Numbered from the stretch's first letter, positions 35,990 to 49,123 are shown. The stretch is 64,000 nucleotides of DNA from Cymodocea nodosa (GCA_036874045.1 CM072335.1:12730001-12794000); one strand, 5' to 3'. A program made the numbers and translations. The notes: generated from the letters alone by a model not told the origin.

Positions 35990-36720
35990 CACTACCCTCG
36001 GTTGAACCGAAGATCATGTCAGTTCAACCAAACCCTATCGAAGGGCATCATCTAGCCACTCAACTTTCCTCAATTCTTTCTTCATTTCTTTCCTCTTTTA
36101 GTCAAACCAAAGGGAATACTATTCTGACCAATCCTCATCGAATGGCGTCATCCAATAAATTGGGGATATGTTGGATCCAAACACCCGACATTTCTCATCT
36201 TACCTATTTTCCCTTCTATCTTGGTTGAACTGAAGGACGTGTTGATCCAACCAAAGTCTTTGTCGAAAGGTATCATCCAACAAATCCGAGTTTTGTCAGG
36301 TCCACATATCTAACATCCCCCATTTCACATTGAATCCTTTCTCTCAATCAAACCAATAGACGAATCGATTAAGCCAAGGCCTGTCACCCAACAAATAAGA
36401 TTTGTTGAGTCAAGGCACCCAACTTTCTCCCTACAAGACTTTCATCCATTTCTTTTCGATTGAACTGAACCATATGTTGGTCCAATCGAAACCCTTGTTG
36501 AAAGACATCACCTTATATTTCGTTGTTTTGTCAAGTCAAAGCACCCAACATTTCTCAATCTACTTTCCTCTTTCCTCCTAAGACTGACTAAAGTTCTTTG
36601 ATTCAACTATCAACATCACCCAATATTTCCATTATTGTCGAGTGCAACTATCTGACCTTTTCTCCCCACTTCGGTGAGATTTACATTGAGTGTCGTGTTA
36701 ATTATTTTAGGCTCAACAAC
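35990..36720. repeat. Tandem array, unit about 100-125 bp
   Basis: Six decayed units starting GGTTGAACCGAAG or similar near 36000, 36099, 36222, 36345, 36458 and 36583. Each contains a complementary TCAACCAAA and a TTGTCGAGTC...CACCCAACATTT tail. The unit has a self-complementary core (GGTTGAACCGA / TTCAACC). Confidence 0.7.
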
Positions 36721-37886
36721 CACTTCACCATGGGCTGAAATTAATTAACACATTTATCATATGTGCGACCTATTGACATAGCCAAAATCTTCATCGATTT
36801 AGCCATGGCATGCATTCAACAAATTGTCATTTTGTCAAATACCCAATTGTCGACATTTCCCAATGCTTCCGATCTAACCTTACTTCCTCTAGTTTGACCG
36901 CCACCACCAACTAACATTCCACCTATCTGTCGAGTCATGACCATCCTCTCCTCTAATCAAGCCCAAGGATGACAACTAGACAAAAGACCAACCATCTCCT
37001 CTTTTATCTTTTGCAATGCTAAATCATTTTAAAGAAGATTTTCCACTGAGGAGCCATGTCTAAGCTAACTAGACAACAGCCCAACATGACCCATTTGATA
37101 TAATAAGCATACACACAAATCTCTACCACCTTCAAGCTTCTTTCTACACCAAAGGTTCCACAAAGGTTCCAAAATTGTCAGGTGCATCAAGACAACTCAA
37201 CTATGGCACCTATTCTTTCCTCTCTTGGCCAAGCACTTCCACCTCTCGAGAAATCGTTTTGCCACTCGAGAAATATTTGGCCATAACATAACAACTAGTC
37301 TTGGCAGGCACGTACGAGCAACAGCCCTACAAAAGAAAGCATTTGTGTGCATTAGACAAGGATGGGTGTACAACAGAAAATAAGAATCACAAAGGCATGA
37401 AGAGTTTAGGGAGTTTTCAAATAACTCAAACGAAGAATTTGACACGACATAATGATAACTCTCCAACATTTTACATAGGGAACTTGTTGAGTTATGGATA
37501 ACTTTACAACTTTTTAAGAAGACTAAGGTTATAAAAGAAAAGATTAAGGTGACAGATACAGGGATCGACATTTCAAACATTGGATCTAGCTTTCGGACTG
37601 TCAGCACTTAGCACTCTCACAACCAATGCACAGCACCCAACATTTGATGATCTCAATTCTAGGGAACTCAACCCTCATCCCCGACTCCAACCACACAAGT
37701 AAGGAATGACCTCCTAACTCTTCCATTAGCAAACTTCAACTTAAAGCAACATTAGGTTCCTCCTGACATAACCTTCATGAGGGGAACCTAGGTGGGTGGT
37801 GTGCATCTTTAGTCCCTTTTAACCTTAACCTTACTCCTACAACAACATGAAACATTGTCGTTTGCTTTTATCCTCTTTCTTTGAAC

Positions 37887-38048
37887 CTACATGAATCATT
37901 ATTGATTCGTTCTTTTGCATAGCATGAATCCTTACAATCTGTATCTCATTCTCTACCTTCTTAGAGTCTACATGAATCATTATTGATTCGTTCTTTTGCA
38001 TAGCATGAATCCTTACAATCTGTATCTCATTCTCTACCTTCCTGAAGT
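37887..38048. repeat. Two tandem copies of an 81-bp unit
   Basis: CTACATGAATCATTATTG starts at 37887 and 37968, and the two units are nearly identical. A third partial start lies at 38049. The near-identity implies a recent duplication. Confidence 0.9.
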
Positions 38049-38263
38049 CTACATGAATCCTTGCAACCCCATGTTAGTTTCAGACTATTCCCTCTATAGT
38101 ATTTCCCCGCATGAATGCAACCAGTATGTTATTTCTTCCTCATTTCTTCTGAACTTGCATGAATCCTTGTAGTCCTCTCCATCAAATCAACCCTAACAAC
38201 CTTCCTACATAAACCCTTGCAGTTGATCAATCTTCTTCCTTCTTGTATGTCATATTATGGGTT

Positions 38264-38268
38264 AAGTT
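38264..38268. repeat. Target-site duplication of the second solo LTR (AAGTT)
   Basis: AAGTT precedes the LTR; the identical AAGTT lies at 39645-39649. Confidence 0.75.
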
Positions 38269-39644
38269 TGTTAGGACCAAATGACTTATTAGAAGGGGGG
38301 TGAATGATAATGATTGAATATTTTTGATAATTTTTTTGAATCTTATACTAAATGGTTTAACAGTTTAAGCTTGATTAAATAATCAACAATCCAATAAGCT
38401 TAAGCACAATAAAGAAGGAATTAAGGAACAAAGACACACAAAAAAATTTTAGATGGTTCACCTTTAACAATTAGTCCACTCCCAAGATACACCTTAGGTT
38501 TCATTATTAAATTTTACTTACACACGTACTTTCAACTCAAAGCAAGAACTACACTTGAACTTTCTGATCATAACTCTAACCAACAATCCTTAGAAGCTTT
38601 CTGATAGAAATTTTAGTAAACCAACAATTTTCCTTTAATCAAAGATTTGTGCGTAGAGAGCTTTTTCACTTGAATTGACTTAAGAGATTTTGAACTTGAG
38701 CTTGTTGAATCTATAAGGATTCTAACTTTTCTTTTTCACTTTGTAGTTCTCATTATATTTGTTTATATATGTGATTAATCGTGATCTTTCATTCTACCCT
38801 TGGTTCTTTTTTATACCAAGAGTATAACGATTAAAAGTTGCTCCAATGTTATTCAGTCTGTTGTACTTATTGAACTGTTAATCACAAAAATAGAAAATTA
38901 CCGTTCAGTATAGTGTCTTTCTAAAACCTTTCAAATTTTCCTATTCTTCAGACTGTTTCATTTAAAACCTTCCAAAAACATCTTGAAACTATCCAAAGGT
39001 TTGAGAAGTCTTCTTTTAATGTTTATCACATGAGTCTTTAAGTTTGTCACATGAAGTCACTTTCATTCGATTTGTTTAATTTGAAACCTTTTGAAATTAC
39101 TTGTCTTTTAAACTATTTCATTTGAAACCTTCTAAAAAGCATCTTCAAACTATCTGAAGTCTTGAGAAAGCTTTCTTTCATGCTTGTCATGTGGGTCTTT
39201 AAGTTAGACACATGAGATCACTTAATTTCGGTATTTTAGTTTGAAACCCTCCGATTTAGTTGAAACCATCCAATTGATCTGTCCTTCTTGGCAGCCTATT
39301 TCTATAATTCAAATTTCGAATATTTTAACTTGAAACCTTTCAAAAAACAGTAAAACCTTCCGTTCAACTGTAAAACTATCCAACTTGCAAAGGAACCTTT
39401 TGATCAATTCTAAAACTATCCGAAAAAATGTGAAACCTTCTGATTTGCTTCTGAAACTATCCAATTTACTAGAAACCATTCAATTGACCTATAACTTAAT
39501 GATTTTCTTCAGAGTTCTACTAAATCAATATTCAACTTGTTTGTTTAACCTCTAGTTGATTTTTATCACTTCATCTGAACCTGTGAAATACATTTTAAGT
39601 CCTCACATAGATTTTGACATTATCAAAATTCAAAAGTCATTTCG
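38269..39644 (-). mobile_element. Solo LTR, 1376 bp, same family as 7321-9113
   Basis: Starts TGTTAGGACC followed by GGGGGGTGAAT, the same signature as the first solo LTR. It ends in a decayed counterpart of GGTCCTAACA (AGTCATTTCG). Shared inner landmarks: GGTTCACCT, TTAGTCCACTCCCAAGAT, and TCACATAG...TTATCAAAAT. It inserted between the two 1.1-kb repeats. No internal domains remain. Confidence 0.8.
38930..39490. repeat. GAAACCTTCC / GAAACTATCC module array
   Basis: Alternating GAAACCTTCCGAA-like and AACTATCCGAA-like modules, including a tandem duplication of about 160 bp (starting near 38951 and 39111). Each duplicate carries CACATG, a likely decayed CACGTG. Confidence 0.7.
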
Positions 39645-39649
39645 AAGTT

Positions 39650-39921
39650 ATGGTCTTATTGCATCGAGAAGTCAACCTTCAACTAAGCGAGATGGGTGTC
39701 TAACACCTTCTCACTTCATACCTTAAGCATTTATGTAGAATCTCTACTGCAGACCAGTCATTATTCATTTCTTTTAAGGAAAATTCTTCTCCCTCAGGTT
39801 TTCTCAGTTTTACCTCAACGAATTGGGTGGCAACTCCACCTTTCTTTCCTTCCCTCTTAAGTAAAATCGTCAGCTCCTTTATGGCATATCTTCAAACATA
39901 TTACAACTACCCCACTTATTG
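39650..39921 (-). other. Leader-like segment next to the 1.1-kb repeat
   Basis: The minus strand reads GGTGGAGTTGCCACCC, then GAAGGTGTTAGACACCC. Motifs of this type occur just after the 5' LTR of Tat-type elements. No ORF. Confidence 0.35.
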
Positions 39922-41065
39922 AAATATTTCTAGAAATAACAACACTAAGGAGTATAGTTTCCCAAACATTTTAAAGCTAAAGGTACTTATCATAGGCATT
40001 CATGAAAGAAAACTCCATTACAATTCAAAATTCATATTACAACAAAATTCAACCTTTTATACATGCATTATTACTGTATACAAACATCATTTCCACACTG
40101 TCTTAAAGTCTGAACAACTTTTCAATCTATAAGAAAACAAATAAAATAAAATAAGCTAAAAGTCCAATAAGTAAATTTTTAATCAATAATAATAATAATC
40201 TCGAAAAAATAATATTACATACTTTTACAAAGTAATCATAATTTTTCATGTTTAAATCAAAACAAAAATCATCATTCTCAATATACTCAAAATCATCATT
40301 CTTAATATATCATACTTGATAATCTTAATACTCATTTATTTCTCACAAAATAATACTATTTCAATGTCTTGAAATTTTGCTCAATCTTTTCTTATCTTTT
40401 ATAGTTGATGGGCTAAGGTTGCATATAAACCTTGTAACAAGAGTCTAATTATCACATACCAATCTTGTGACAAGGTCCAAATATAGACTAGTCTCTCTAC
40501 ACATAATGCTAAATATCATCCCCCATGGTGAAACCTAGGACATAACCATAAAACCTTTTAAGGCCCTTTAGGCTAAGGTCATATTAAAGCCTTGTGATAA
40601 AGGCTTAGATGTCACATACTAGTCCTATGATAGGGCCTAGATATTCATCAATTCAACTAGTCTCTTTAATTATATACATAATACTACAATATCACACTCC
40701 ATAGCTAGGCCTAGATCATAGCCCTATTGCCTCTTTTAGTACATTTCAAGACTCTTTTACAATAAAATAATCTTCTCAATAAAAATATTATACCAATTGA
40801 GAAAAATGATAATTTTCACTTTTTTATTACAAAATCATTATAAGAATAGCAAAACAATAATTATAACTATCACAAAGAAATTCTCATCATAAGAACAAAT
40901 TAACTATATTCATATCTATCACATGGAAAATCATCTAAATCTTAAATATTCATATAAAATATATGAAATTGATTGCATGAATTAAAGAATACAATAAATC
41001 ACATTTCAAGATTATAATATTAAATTCAACATTTACCACAAGATTAATCACATAAAATACACATA
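39922..41065 (-). repeat. 1.1-kb direct repeat, copy 2 (probable LTR part)
   Basis: Partner of 34680-35815. Immediately to the right on the same strand lies a TATA box with a (TC)n-rich leader (41105-41293), which suits an LTR whose promoter reads leftward. Copy 1 lacks that part. Confidence 0.7.
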
Positions 41066-41104
41066 ATAATTAAAATATATATTTGAATGATATCATTGAA
41101 AATT

Positions 41105-41293
41105 ACTTACCTAAAAGACTTGGCCAAGTAATTTTCAACCTAATTCTCACTTATATTCTTGGCTAAGTGAATTTGCAGTACTTGTTCCATTTCATCCTCC
41201 TATCATCTTCTCCTCCTTTTCTACCCTTCTTTCCTCTCTCTCTCTCTCTCTCTCAATTTACTGTCCAAGATTCACCTCCCTCTCCTTTATATA
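41105..41293 (-). promoter_or_regulatory. TATA box and (GA)n leader reading leftward
   Basis: The minus strand has TATATAAAGG (41293-41284). Downstream comes a purine-rich leader with (GA)n (plus-strand CT run 41233-41254), ending in TTTTAG|GTAAGT, a strong 5' splice-site match near 41112. It is a core promoter plus first exon by appearance, most likely of an LTR, though an undetected gene is possible. Confidence 0.45.
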
Positions 41294-41847
41294 GAAGTGG
41301 AAGGGTGACAATTTAGCAAATCTAAATGCATGCATGGACATTATCTTCACACATTTGCACACATACGTGTGTACATCTTCGTGTGCATCGTCATTTATAG
41401 AGATGTCAATAGATTGTGCTATGTGGGCCTAATAATTCTCTTTTATACGTGCATTTTAATAGTTTCTATGGTACCATCATTAATGATGACATAGAAGATA
41501 AAAACGGTGTTTGTGTGAGTCCTAAATTTTACAAATTCAATATATCAATATAAAGTTCAATATCCCAAAATCATAATAGAAATTCTTTTTTCTTTTCAGC
41601 ATACCATTAGTGTAAACTATATGTCAATTTTAAAAAAAATTCTGCCATACCTAATGACATACTGAACTAGAGTTGTACCAACACAACCCAATTCCAATAG
41701 ACAACTACCCAACACAACCCAAAATATCGTATCATGCCATTCAACGACATTGTTTGATCAAAGTCGAAATATGCAAGCACAATTGAACTTACATAACCCA
41801 ATTGACCTTTTTAGTTTTAATATTTATATAGTATGTGATCTCATGCT

Positions 41848-42708
41848 TCAAACTGTGATCTTTCCTCTGTTAAAGAAAAAAAACATTATAATTCTTAATT
41901 TACAATCAAATCTAAAGCCATTACCATTCTCCTGCATCTCCTCCATAAACTCCAGTGACCCACCAAAACATTTCATCGCTTCCTCCCGCACAAGGGCAGA
42001 AGTACCGCCTTCCCCCTTGGATTCAAGTCCGTGGATCAGGATCCTGAAGGTAGACTCATCCGGCTCAAGCCCCCACGTATCCATCGAGAGAAAGCAATCT
42101 ACGGCGTCCTGGACGAATCCAAACTGCAGAAATGTCCCCAGAAGAGAATTAAATCCGTCGACATCCGCTTGGGCAAAGCGCTCCGTCTTGAGACGGGAGC
42201 AAACGAACTCAACCTCTTCCAGGAGCTCATTGGTAGCCAACACTCTCACCATGTCGGCGTAGAGAGAAAATCGTGGCGTGTACCAATGCTCGCCCCGGAT
42301 TTCCTCAAAGATCTAACCAACACCACCTTTTAGCGCAACATCTAAGACTAGGGATCCAAGAGGAAAGGGTCGTAGCGTGTCGAGCACCTGTAGGGCCAGG
42401 AATGCCTCGTCCTGGGCCTGAAGCTCGGTGAGCACGGCCATCATGTCGAACTTCACCAGCCGCCGCACCTTCGATCGCATCACGCGGTCGATGGACCCCG
42501 GCCCGGTGCGCTTCAGCGCCTGGATAGCCTGGATGGCCTCGAGGCTGAGGTACCTCCCCCTCTGCAGCGGCTTCCTGTTCTTGGCCCGCTCCCTCATGGT
42601 CACGGATGATCTCCTCGGAGAAAGCATTCGAAGGGATTTCGCGCCTCCTCCTCCGCAGAAAGCTAAGGATGCAGCGGGAGGAGGATGGAGAAGCGATGAC
42701 GACGCCAT
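41848..42708 (-). CDS. Short PPR protein, THA8-like (two exons)
   Basis: Exon 1 is 42708-42388 and exon 2 is 42312-41848, joined across a 75-bp intron to give 261 residues. The N-terminus (1-40: Ala/Ser/Pro-rich, few acidic residues) looks like a plastid transit peptide. Next come RNRKPLQRGR-like AKNRKPLQRGRYLS (42-55), RLVKFDMMAVLTEL (83-96) and, across the splice, ALQ/IFEEIRGEHWY (105-118). Two clear PPR repeats follow (SLYADMVRVLA..., 123-160; FNSLLGTFLQFG...LEPDESTF, 161-196). This is the pattern of the small THA8/THA8-like family (At1g62350/At3g46870 type), organelle RNA-binding proteins; THA8 itself helps splice chloroplast group II introns. Unspliced, the frame hits a TAG at 42315-42313, so splicing is needed. 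The gene is GC-rich against its surroundings. The last 20 residues (MFFFFNRG...) look like read-through and the true C-terminus may differ. Confidence 0.8.
42313..42387 (-). other. Predicted 75-bp intron of the PPR gene
   Basis: Minus strand CAG|GTGCTC at the left and GGTTAG|ATC at the right. The phase is 0 on both sides, and CTAA lies about 20 bases before the acceptor. Removing it restores ALQIFEEIR, the family's expected continuity, and removes the in-frame TAG. Short for a plant intron but within range. Confidence 0.7.
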
Positions 42709-44254
42709 GGCTTTCCAACGAATTCGTTTGTTTCCCCAGCGCTGAAGATGTCGGAGGTTCCACTCCGTGGGTTTTTGGGATAAAACGACGTTTCGAAAAG
42801 TTCAAAAACTTGTATTTAAAATTAAAGAAATAAACAAAATACAAGTATTTTGTACTTTTAATAAATAAATAAAATTACTTTCTATTTCATTTTTTTCCTT
42901 TTTTTTAACTATTTCATTGCTTTCTTTGAGTGTATGTACCTTTTCTTTAAAATAGAATTGCTGACTAATTATACTCGGGCACAAAATAACACCAAAATTA
43001 TTCTATTAAGGACAGTTGAATCACAAATCATTTTAGTGGATACCCTATTAATTAAAACAAAACTCAAATTGTAATGGCATTTGAAAATTAGCCAATTTAT
43101 AATTCATGTATAATTTTAATGTTATTCTCGTTGGAATCGATTTTAAGCTCAATTTTAAAATCTGATCCATCAATCAAATTGTGGCCACGATGGAATAATG
43201 CTCGTCTGGGTAAACATCAGGTCGAACTTTACTAGGGTAAAATTCTACATCGGGAAGTAGCTACTCTCTTTATGACTTCGATGCATCGAAAAAATATTTA
43301 TCATATTTTTTTTTTTAAAATATGACTAAATTTAAAATTAGTATTCAATGAACGATGCCTTCGGCTAGCTTCTCCAGTACATTGACCGACCAAGCTATAA
43401 AATATTGGATGGGATCATTGGAAGCCTGAACTTTCATGTTTGAATCTCCTTGAAGAGGTTAATGAAAGGATCAATTACTTAAATTTTTTTTGTTTAGTTC
43501 ATGTTCTTTTTTACCAACCTCTTCGTAGAATGTATAATCTCACTATCGAATATATCTACCGTAACATTTGATTTTGTATGGAAAACTACCGTAGTGCCTG
43601 TACAAACATGAAACTTTATGAAGCTCTTTAAAGGTGCGTTTGTTTGTGCCGACGTCATCGTCCTCTCCACCCCCTTATAGATCTTGACTTTTACTACCCT
43701 TCTTAGACGAACGCAAGAGTAACGCACAATATGGTCATCCATTCTACGTCTAAGAAGATTTTTTGGAGCAACTTTGGATTTGTTTAGAAACAATTCCTCA
43801 CAGGAGCATCGGCAGTTAGCTCCGAAAGAACACAAACCTCTTGTCGTGCCACGATCTTCAGCTTTACTTTGACGAAAATGAAATTTTAATACGAGTACAG
43901 ACAACGCCATTACCATAATCGAAGAAAAACACAAATAAGAAAACCAAAGGTACGGTAGAACACAATATTTATATGACATTGTTAAACATTATTAATAACA
44001 CAAGTCTGATGTTAAAAAACACCCTTCAAATAACATCTCAACAATCACAGCATCATTTCCGAGTCCCAGTAAGAATTTTACAACAGCATTGCTAACATAC
44101 AATACACGATTTGAGCTAACCCAATCGCAGGAACCTGGAGTTACTAGTTAACCTACTAACAGCTTATGCGTGCAAAAGCTGGTTGGAGATTATTGGGAGT
44201 GGTTTGACGGCACAGGCAGTCTTGCAGACTGCTGACTGCTGCATCCATCATCCA
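42709..44254. other. Intergenic region between PPR and AHL genes
   Basis: Holds the upstream region of the PPR gene and the 3' flank of AHL. A 161-codon minus-strand ORF (43979-43494) has no recognisable motif. No element boundaries are seen. Confidence 0.5.
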
Positions 44255-47200
44255 TCATTTCCATGGTGTATTCGACCCTCCCTGCTGAGTTCCATTACTA
44301 ACACCGGTGCTTTGGTTGAGTGGGCTCCCAGGACCACCGCCAGATGATTCACTCAGCGTGCCACGCGAAATCGGACTTCCCGTCCCTCCTGTAGTTCCAA
44401 CTGGAGGGAAGTTGGCAATAGATGTGGGTTCCAATGTTTGTCTTTTTCGTTCCTTCTTCCCATCCGCAAAGAAACTCCCCACCACAACCTGGAGTTCAAG
44501 AAAACATTTGATGTATGGCAGCAGAGTAAATTGCAATTCCAAATTTATATCTTTTATCTTGTACCCAGCTACATTAAGGAAAATAGACTATTTTATATTT
44601 TGAATAAATGAAGGCTACAAGTTACAAGCTTGATCCCATCGGATTAGAACATTCAATAAACAATTTAAAATAGAGAATTTCAAGGAGTAACGAATGGGAG
44701 AAAATTTCTAAGTAAATATCTGTCGCATGATTGCCTGTTGAATTCTTGCAAATTTTATTGGTATAAATCTCCCTCAGGTATGCATAGAAAAGAAAAATAA
44801 AGAACCTATTACGATACTGGAACCGAAGAATGCGGCAGAGTAGACAGCGACAATTATTTTTACCAACAAGATTTTTCAAGAATTTTTGTTGGAAAGGCAC
44901 AAATGGTTTCGGATTTTCAATAATAATGTCAATGACAACAAAAAAGAAAGGGCCACTGAGAGCCAAGAAAGAATATAAAAACCTTAAAACATGCCAATGC
45001 CTGCATCGTACTAAGCCTCGGAAGTTCATTTTCTTGAAAAAGAACCAGCAGAGCCTCCAGGCTCCAACTGCAAATTTTCAAGGTGCTTATCATTCTTATC
45101 AATATCAACATTATTGTTGTCGTTATCTCATCATAATGCACGTCCATGTCAAAACACCAAAATTAAAAGAATTTTTGAGATCTCATAGGATTATCATATT
45201 TTATCATAATAATTGTTACTTTAAATCAAAAGCAACAAAGAATCTACGAAGGTGTTGCCGAAGTACGGTTGCAAAAGTTCAAAACAAACCTGCACAGGGG
45301 ATGCAGCTGTTAAAATCCCAGCTACTCCACCACCTAAAACACGGCCATCAGGACCTGCCAATGACACACTAAGACCACCTGTCCGGCTACGCTGACCACC
45401 GTACTCAGACAGCAGAAATGAACCAGATAATGATAGGATTTCAAAACGACCCTGTATGAAACAACTAATTGTCTAAGAATAATCTAAGAAAGAAAGTGCG
45501 CAAGAAAACAAAATTGTTGTAAGTTGCTAAGAATGATAACAAACAATTTTAAAATCATGTAAAAATCTAAATTATCAACAAGGAGAATCTTAGTCCGCCA
45601 GGAGATTAGTATTGAGAAACAGAACTCATCTATTAATTACAATTATTTATTTTTATACAAAGGAGCCACAACCTATAAGACATGGACGATGAAGCGGAAT
45701 AATACCATAAACAGAACATCCACAGAATATTTTGAGAAGGATGACTTCATTTTCTTAGAGACAAAGCAACTGTATTGTTCCGTGAGTAATAATGTTTTTT
45801 TTGATAGGTTGGATATTTAACAAATAAATGAACTTAAGTGACATCAAATCCCCAGTGCCATACAGAAATAATTCTGGACCTTTTTCGTGCCTTTGGGAAG
45901 ATTGGGTGATACCATTATTCTGGAAAATTTTACAGAAATAAGCAATCAAAACACAAAAGCATTTACCAAGTAATCTTAATCAGTAATCCATACATAAAAA
46001 ATTAAATGGAAGTGTTTTGACATGCTAAAACCTACTTTGAGAAATCTAAATTTACATTAATAATAATTACCCAGTGCCACACAGATACAGAATTCAGGGG
46101 CATTTTTATGATTTTGGGAAGTTTGGATGCTACCACTGCTATTGTCAAAAAATTACAGTATAAAGAATCTAAACATGAACAAGCATTTAACGAGCAATGT
46201 TGATTGCTAATTCATTTGTAAAATTAAGTACAGTATTTTGACATGCTAAAAACATTTTTGGAAACTTTAAAAGTTTATTAATAATTTCAGTGCATTGCAT
46301 TTTAGAAATGAATAGTTTTTTCCTAAAAAAGGTGCAAATGCAATGTGGACTTGAAGATGATCTAATGAATCATCCATAACTGGTACTGAGATGCACACCT
46401 ACCAGCTTAGATAAGTGGCCTGCCAAATTCATCGATAAATGTCATACATAAGGTAATTTCAAAAATGAACAGTATAGGTTTTATTTAAAAGATGGATGTT
46501 GAAAAATACTTGCTAATGCCATATCAACAGATCAATTTTTCAAGGTTGTCTGTTACCTCATACGTTACCGTGCCACCAGACATTGCTGGCTGTCGAAGAG
46601 TCACATTAGAGATGGCACCATTAGCTGATAGAATACAAACTGCACGAGGTCCATGCTGTAGGAAGGACATGATCATTGAGGATACATCCTAAAAGGAAAG
46701 AGTTTTCAGTGAGAATATCGCAAAACATGGTCTATTCAAGAATTTTTTATTTTTTTATTTTCTTAAAACAAAAATTGTTACAATAAAAATACAAGGTGGT
46801 GCATACAAGCTAAATAGCAAAAGTGGATTTAAATGATGAATTTTATCGTATGGATTTATTTAATACTTCATTTAACTAAAAAAGGTGCACTAGATTTCTG
46901 GATATCACGAATCCTAAATTTATGATAACACGCATAAAAAAGGTTAGAGGCTGCAATCGAACTTGAGATATAGCAGGCATGCCAGATAGTATCAGCTCTA
47001 CAGGAAAGTGGCATATGGAAAAACTAAACACGGCTGTCTACACAAGGAAAAAATTGTGCAAGTCTTTGAGCAGAACTGAATTAAACGAATCAGTTATTTC
47101 CACAAGACAGTGTATCTCATAAATGATTTCACTCTAAATAATTGACTTATTAACTACAGCAATACTCAACAAATAGTTGCAGTAAAAAAAAAGCATTGAT

Positions 47201-49092
47201 AAATATAAATTTCTACAATGAATAAAACCGGGGATTTACATGATAATTGATTGAATGAATTATACACAAGCAACCCTTGACATCTGATATATCTTGGCAG
47301 CATTAAAGTCAAGAACAAAAACAATGGTCGATGGATCTGATAAAAGTTTACCAAACTACTAACTGATCAGATTTCAGCTGCAAAATTATGTATAATATAT
47401 TTTTAGGGTGCACCTATAATGCTCCACAAGACAGTGCCTTGCATCAGTAGATTGTTGTTTATTTATCTTTGATTTTATTAAAATATTAGGATATTATGTG
47501 TGTGTGTTGTATGTTATATGTGAATTTAGTCTCACATTACTTAAATTATACTTGTCTTCTCTATGTACCCTCTATATTGAAGTCTTATGTTTGTCAATGA
47601 AATTAATTCACTTCTACCATTTCTTATTATCCACGTGATATTAGAGCAACAAGCAAAGCCCCCATCAACATTTTTCTAGCAAATGCATCACTGCACATAT
47701 CATCTCTAAAATTACTACAGTTATGTGGCATGACCCATAGTAAAATATACCAAACGGAATGTTGACATAATCCTACATCGATAGTGTAGGAACTAAACCT
47801 AATACTAAGATATGATGAATCTCTACTCTTAATATTAATTGATATTGAGTTAAAATTTCACATAGTATCAAAATAAGTTTACATACATCATCCGCTCGAT
47901 CTAAAACAATGACATTTGTAAATATAAGATAAGCTATAAGTAATGAAGAGTGTTAAAATAATCTTATATCAACAATATAAAGATTAAACTTGAGACTAAA
48001 CGATACCAATGAATTTTGAGTTGAATTTCACAACATAGAAAAGGACCTCTCCACTACCACCCTCTAGATGTTATATTCATTAATACAAATATCCCTCCCC
48101 TTTGTCAGGAGTATTAAGATCCCCATAACTAAAGAAAAAATGTTTTATAATACACAATTCATTACATTATTTTCTGTTGATGTATGAATTCTTTTTAGGA
48201 TATGACAAAAAGAAATGTTCAAAAAAAGGATAATGCAATATAAAACAACCCCATAGGTATACAACTTTTAGAAATATTATTTGCGTATTATAATTTTTGA
48301 ATAAACTAAATAATATATATTACAGGAGAATGAAATATTACATTATGAAATTAACAAACAAATATTGGTAATTTAATCAAGGCAGCAATCCCAGTGCACA
48401 AATATCAGAGCAAGGCCATACCTCTCCAGCCTTGACAGTAATGATATGTGGGGTAAACCCAGTTCCTGCTGATCCTGCAAAAATAAAACAACTTTTTTAG
48501 GATAATTAATAAATTAAGACCTAAAAAAGAAAATAAACAGAAAACGTAGGGATACATCAAAAAAGAGACTAATAGCCATTTAAAAAAAGCTATGTTCAGA
48601 AATGAAACGACAACAAAGGCATTCTAGCAATAATTAAAAAGGGCACGAAGAAAGTGAGTGCAATTTAAGCTAAAGCAAGTTAAGAGTTATTAATTCGTTC
48701 AAAAGAAAATGACCAAATTACTTTAATGAAAAAATCATGCATCTCCTCAGATGGCGAGTATTTCAAAACAACCAACGGTTTGTCATGAACTTTGCCAGCT
48801 GTTATTCGACATAATAGAAACAATCAGACCACAAACATGGACGTGCGACCGTTTTTCCATCCTTCTCTGAGAAAACTGATATGTACGTACATGAATATAC
48901 CTAAAAAATAAGAAATGGACATCTGCGGAAGCATCAAAATACAAGGCAATGAAGGACAGAAACGTCATTCTACCGGATCCCGAGACGTCTTACCACGGGA
49001 CGGTAGTACCAGCGGAGGCAATCAAATAGTAAACTCACATCTTCTTTATCGAAAGAATAATCTACTCCGATAACCCATTCACCCAAACAACA

Positions 49093-49123
<31 letters not shown>

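Noticed and set aside
37197-37607. Minus-strand ORF of 136 codons
   Set aside because: Lies in decayed element DNA between repeats; no motif or conserved partner.
42031-42833. Plus-strand ORFs and a second minus frame (42844-42305) over the PPR gene
   Set aside because: Shadow frames of GC-rich exon 1; only the 42708 frame shows PPR-family motifs.
43494-43979. Minus-strand ORF of 161 codons
   Set aside because: Long for AT-rich DNA but has no recognisable domain, no clear splice partners and odd composition. Kept only as a note in the intergenic entry.
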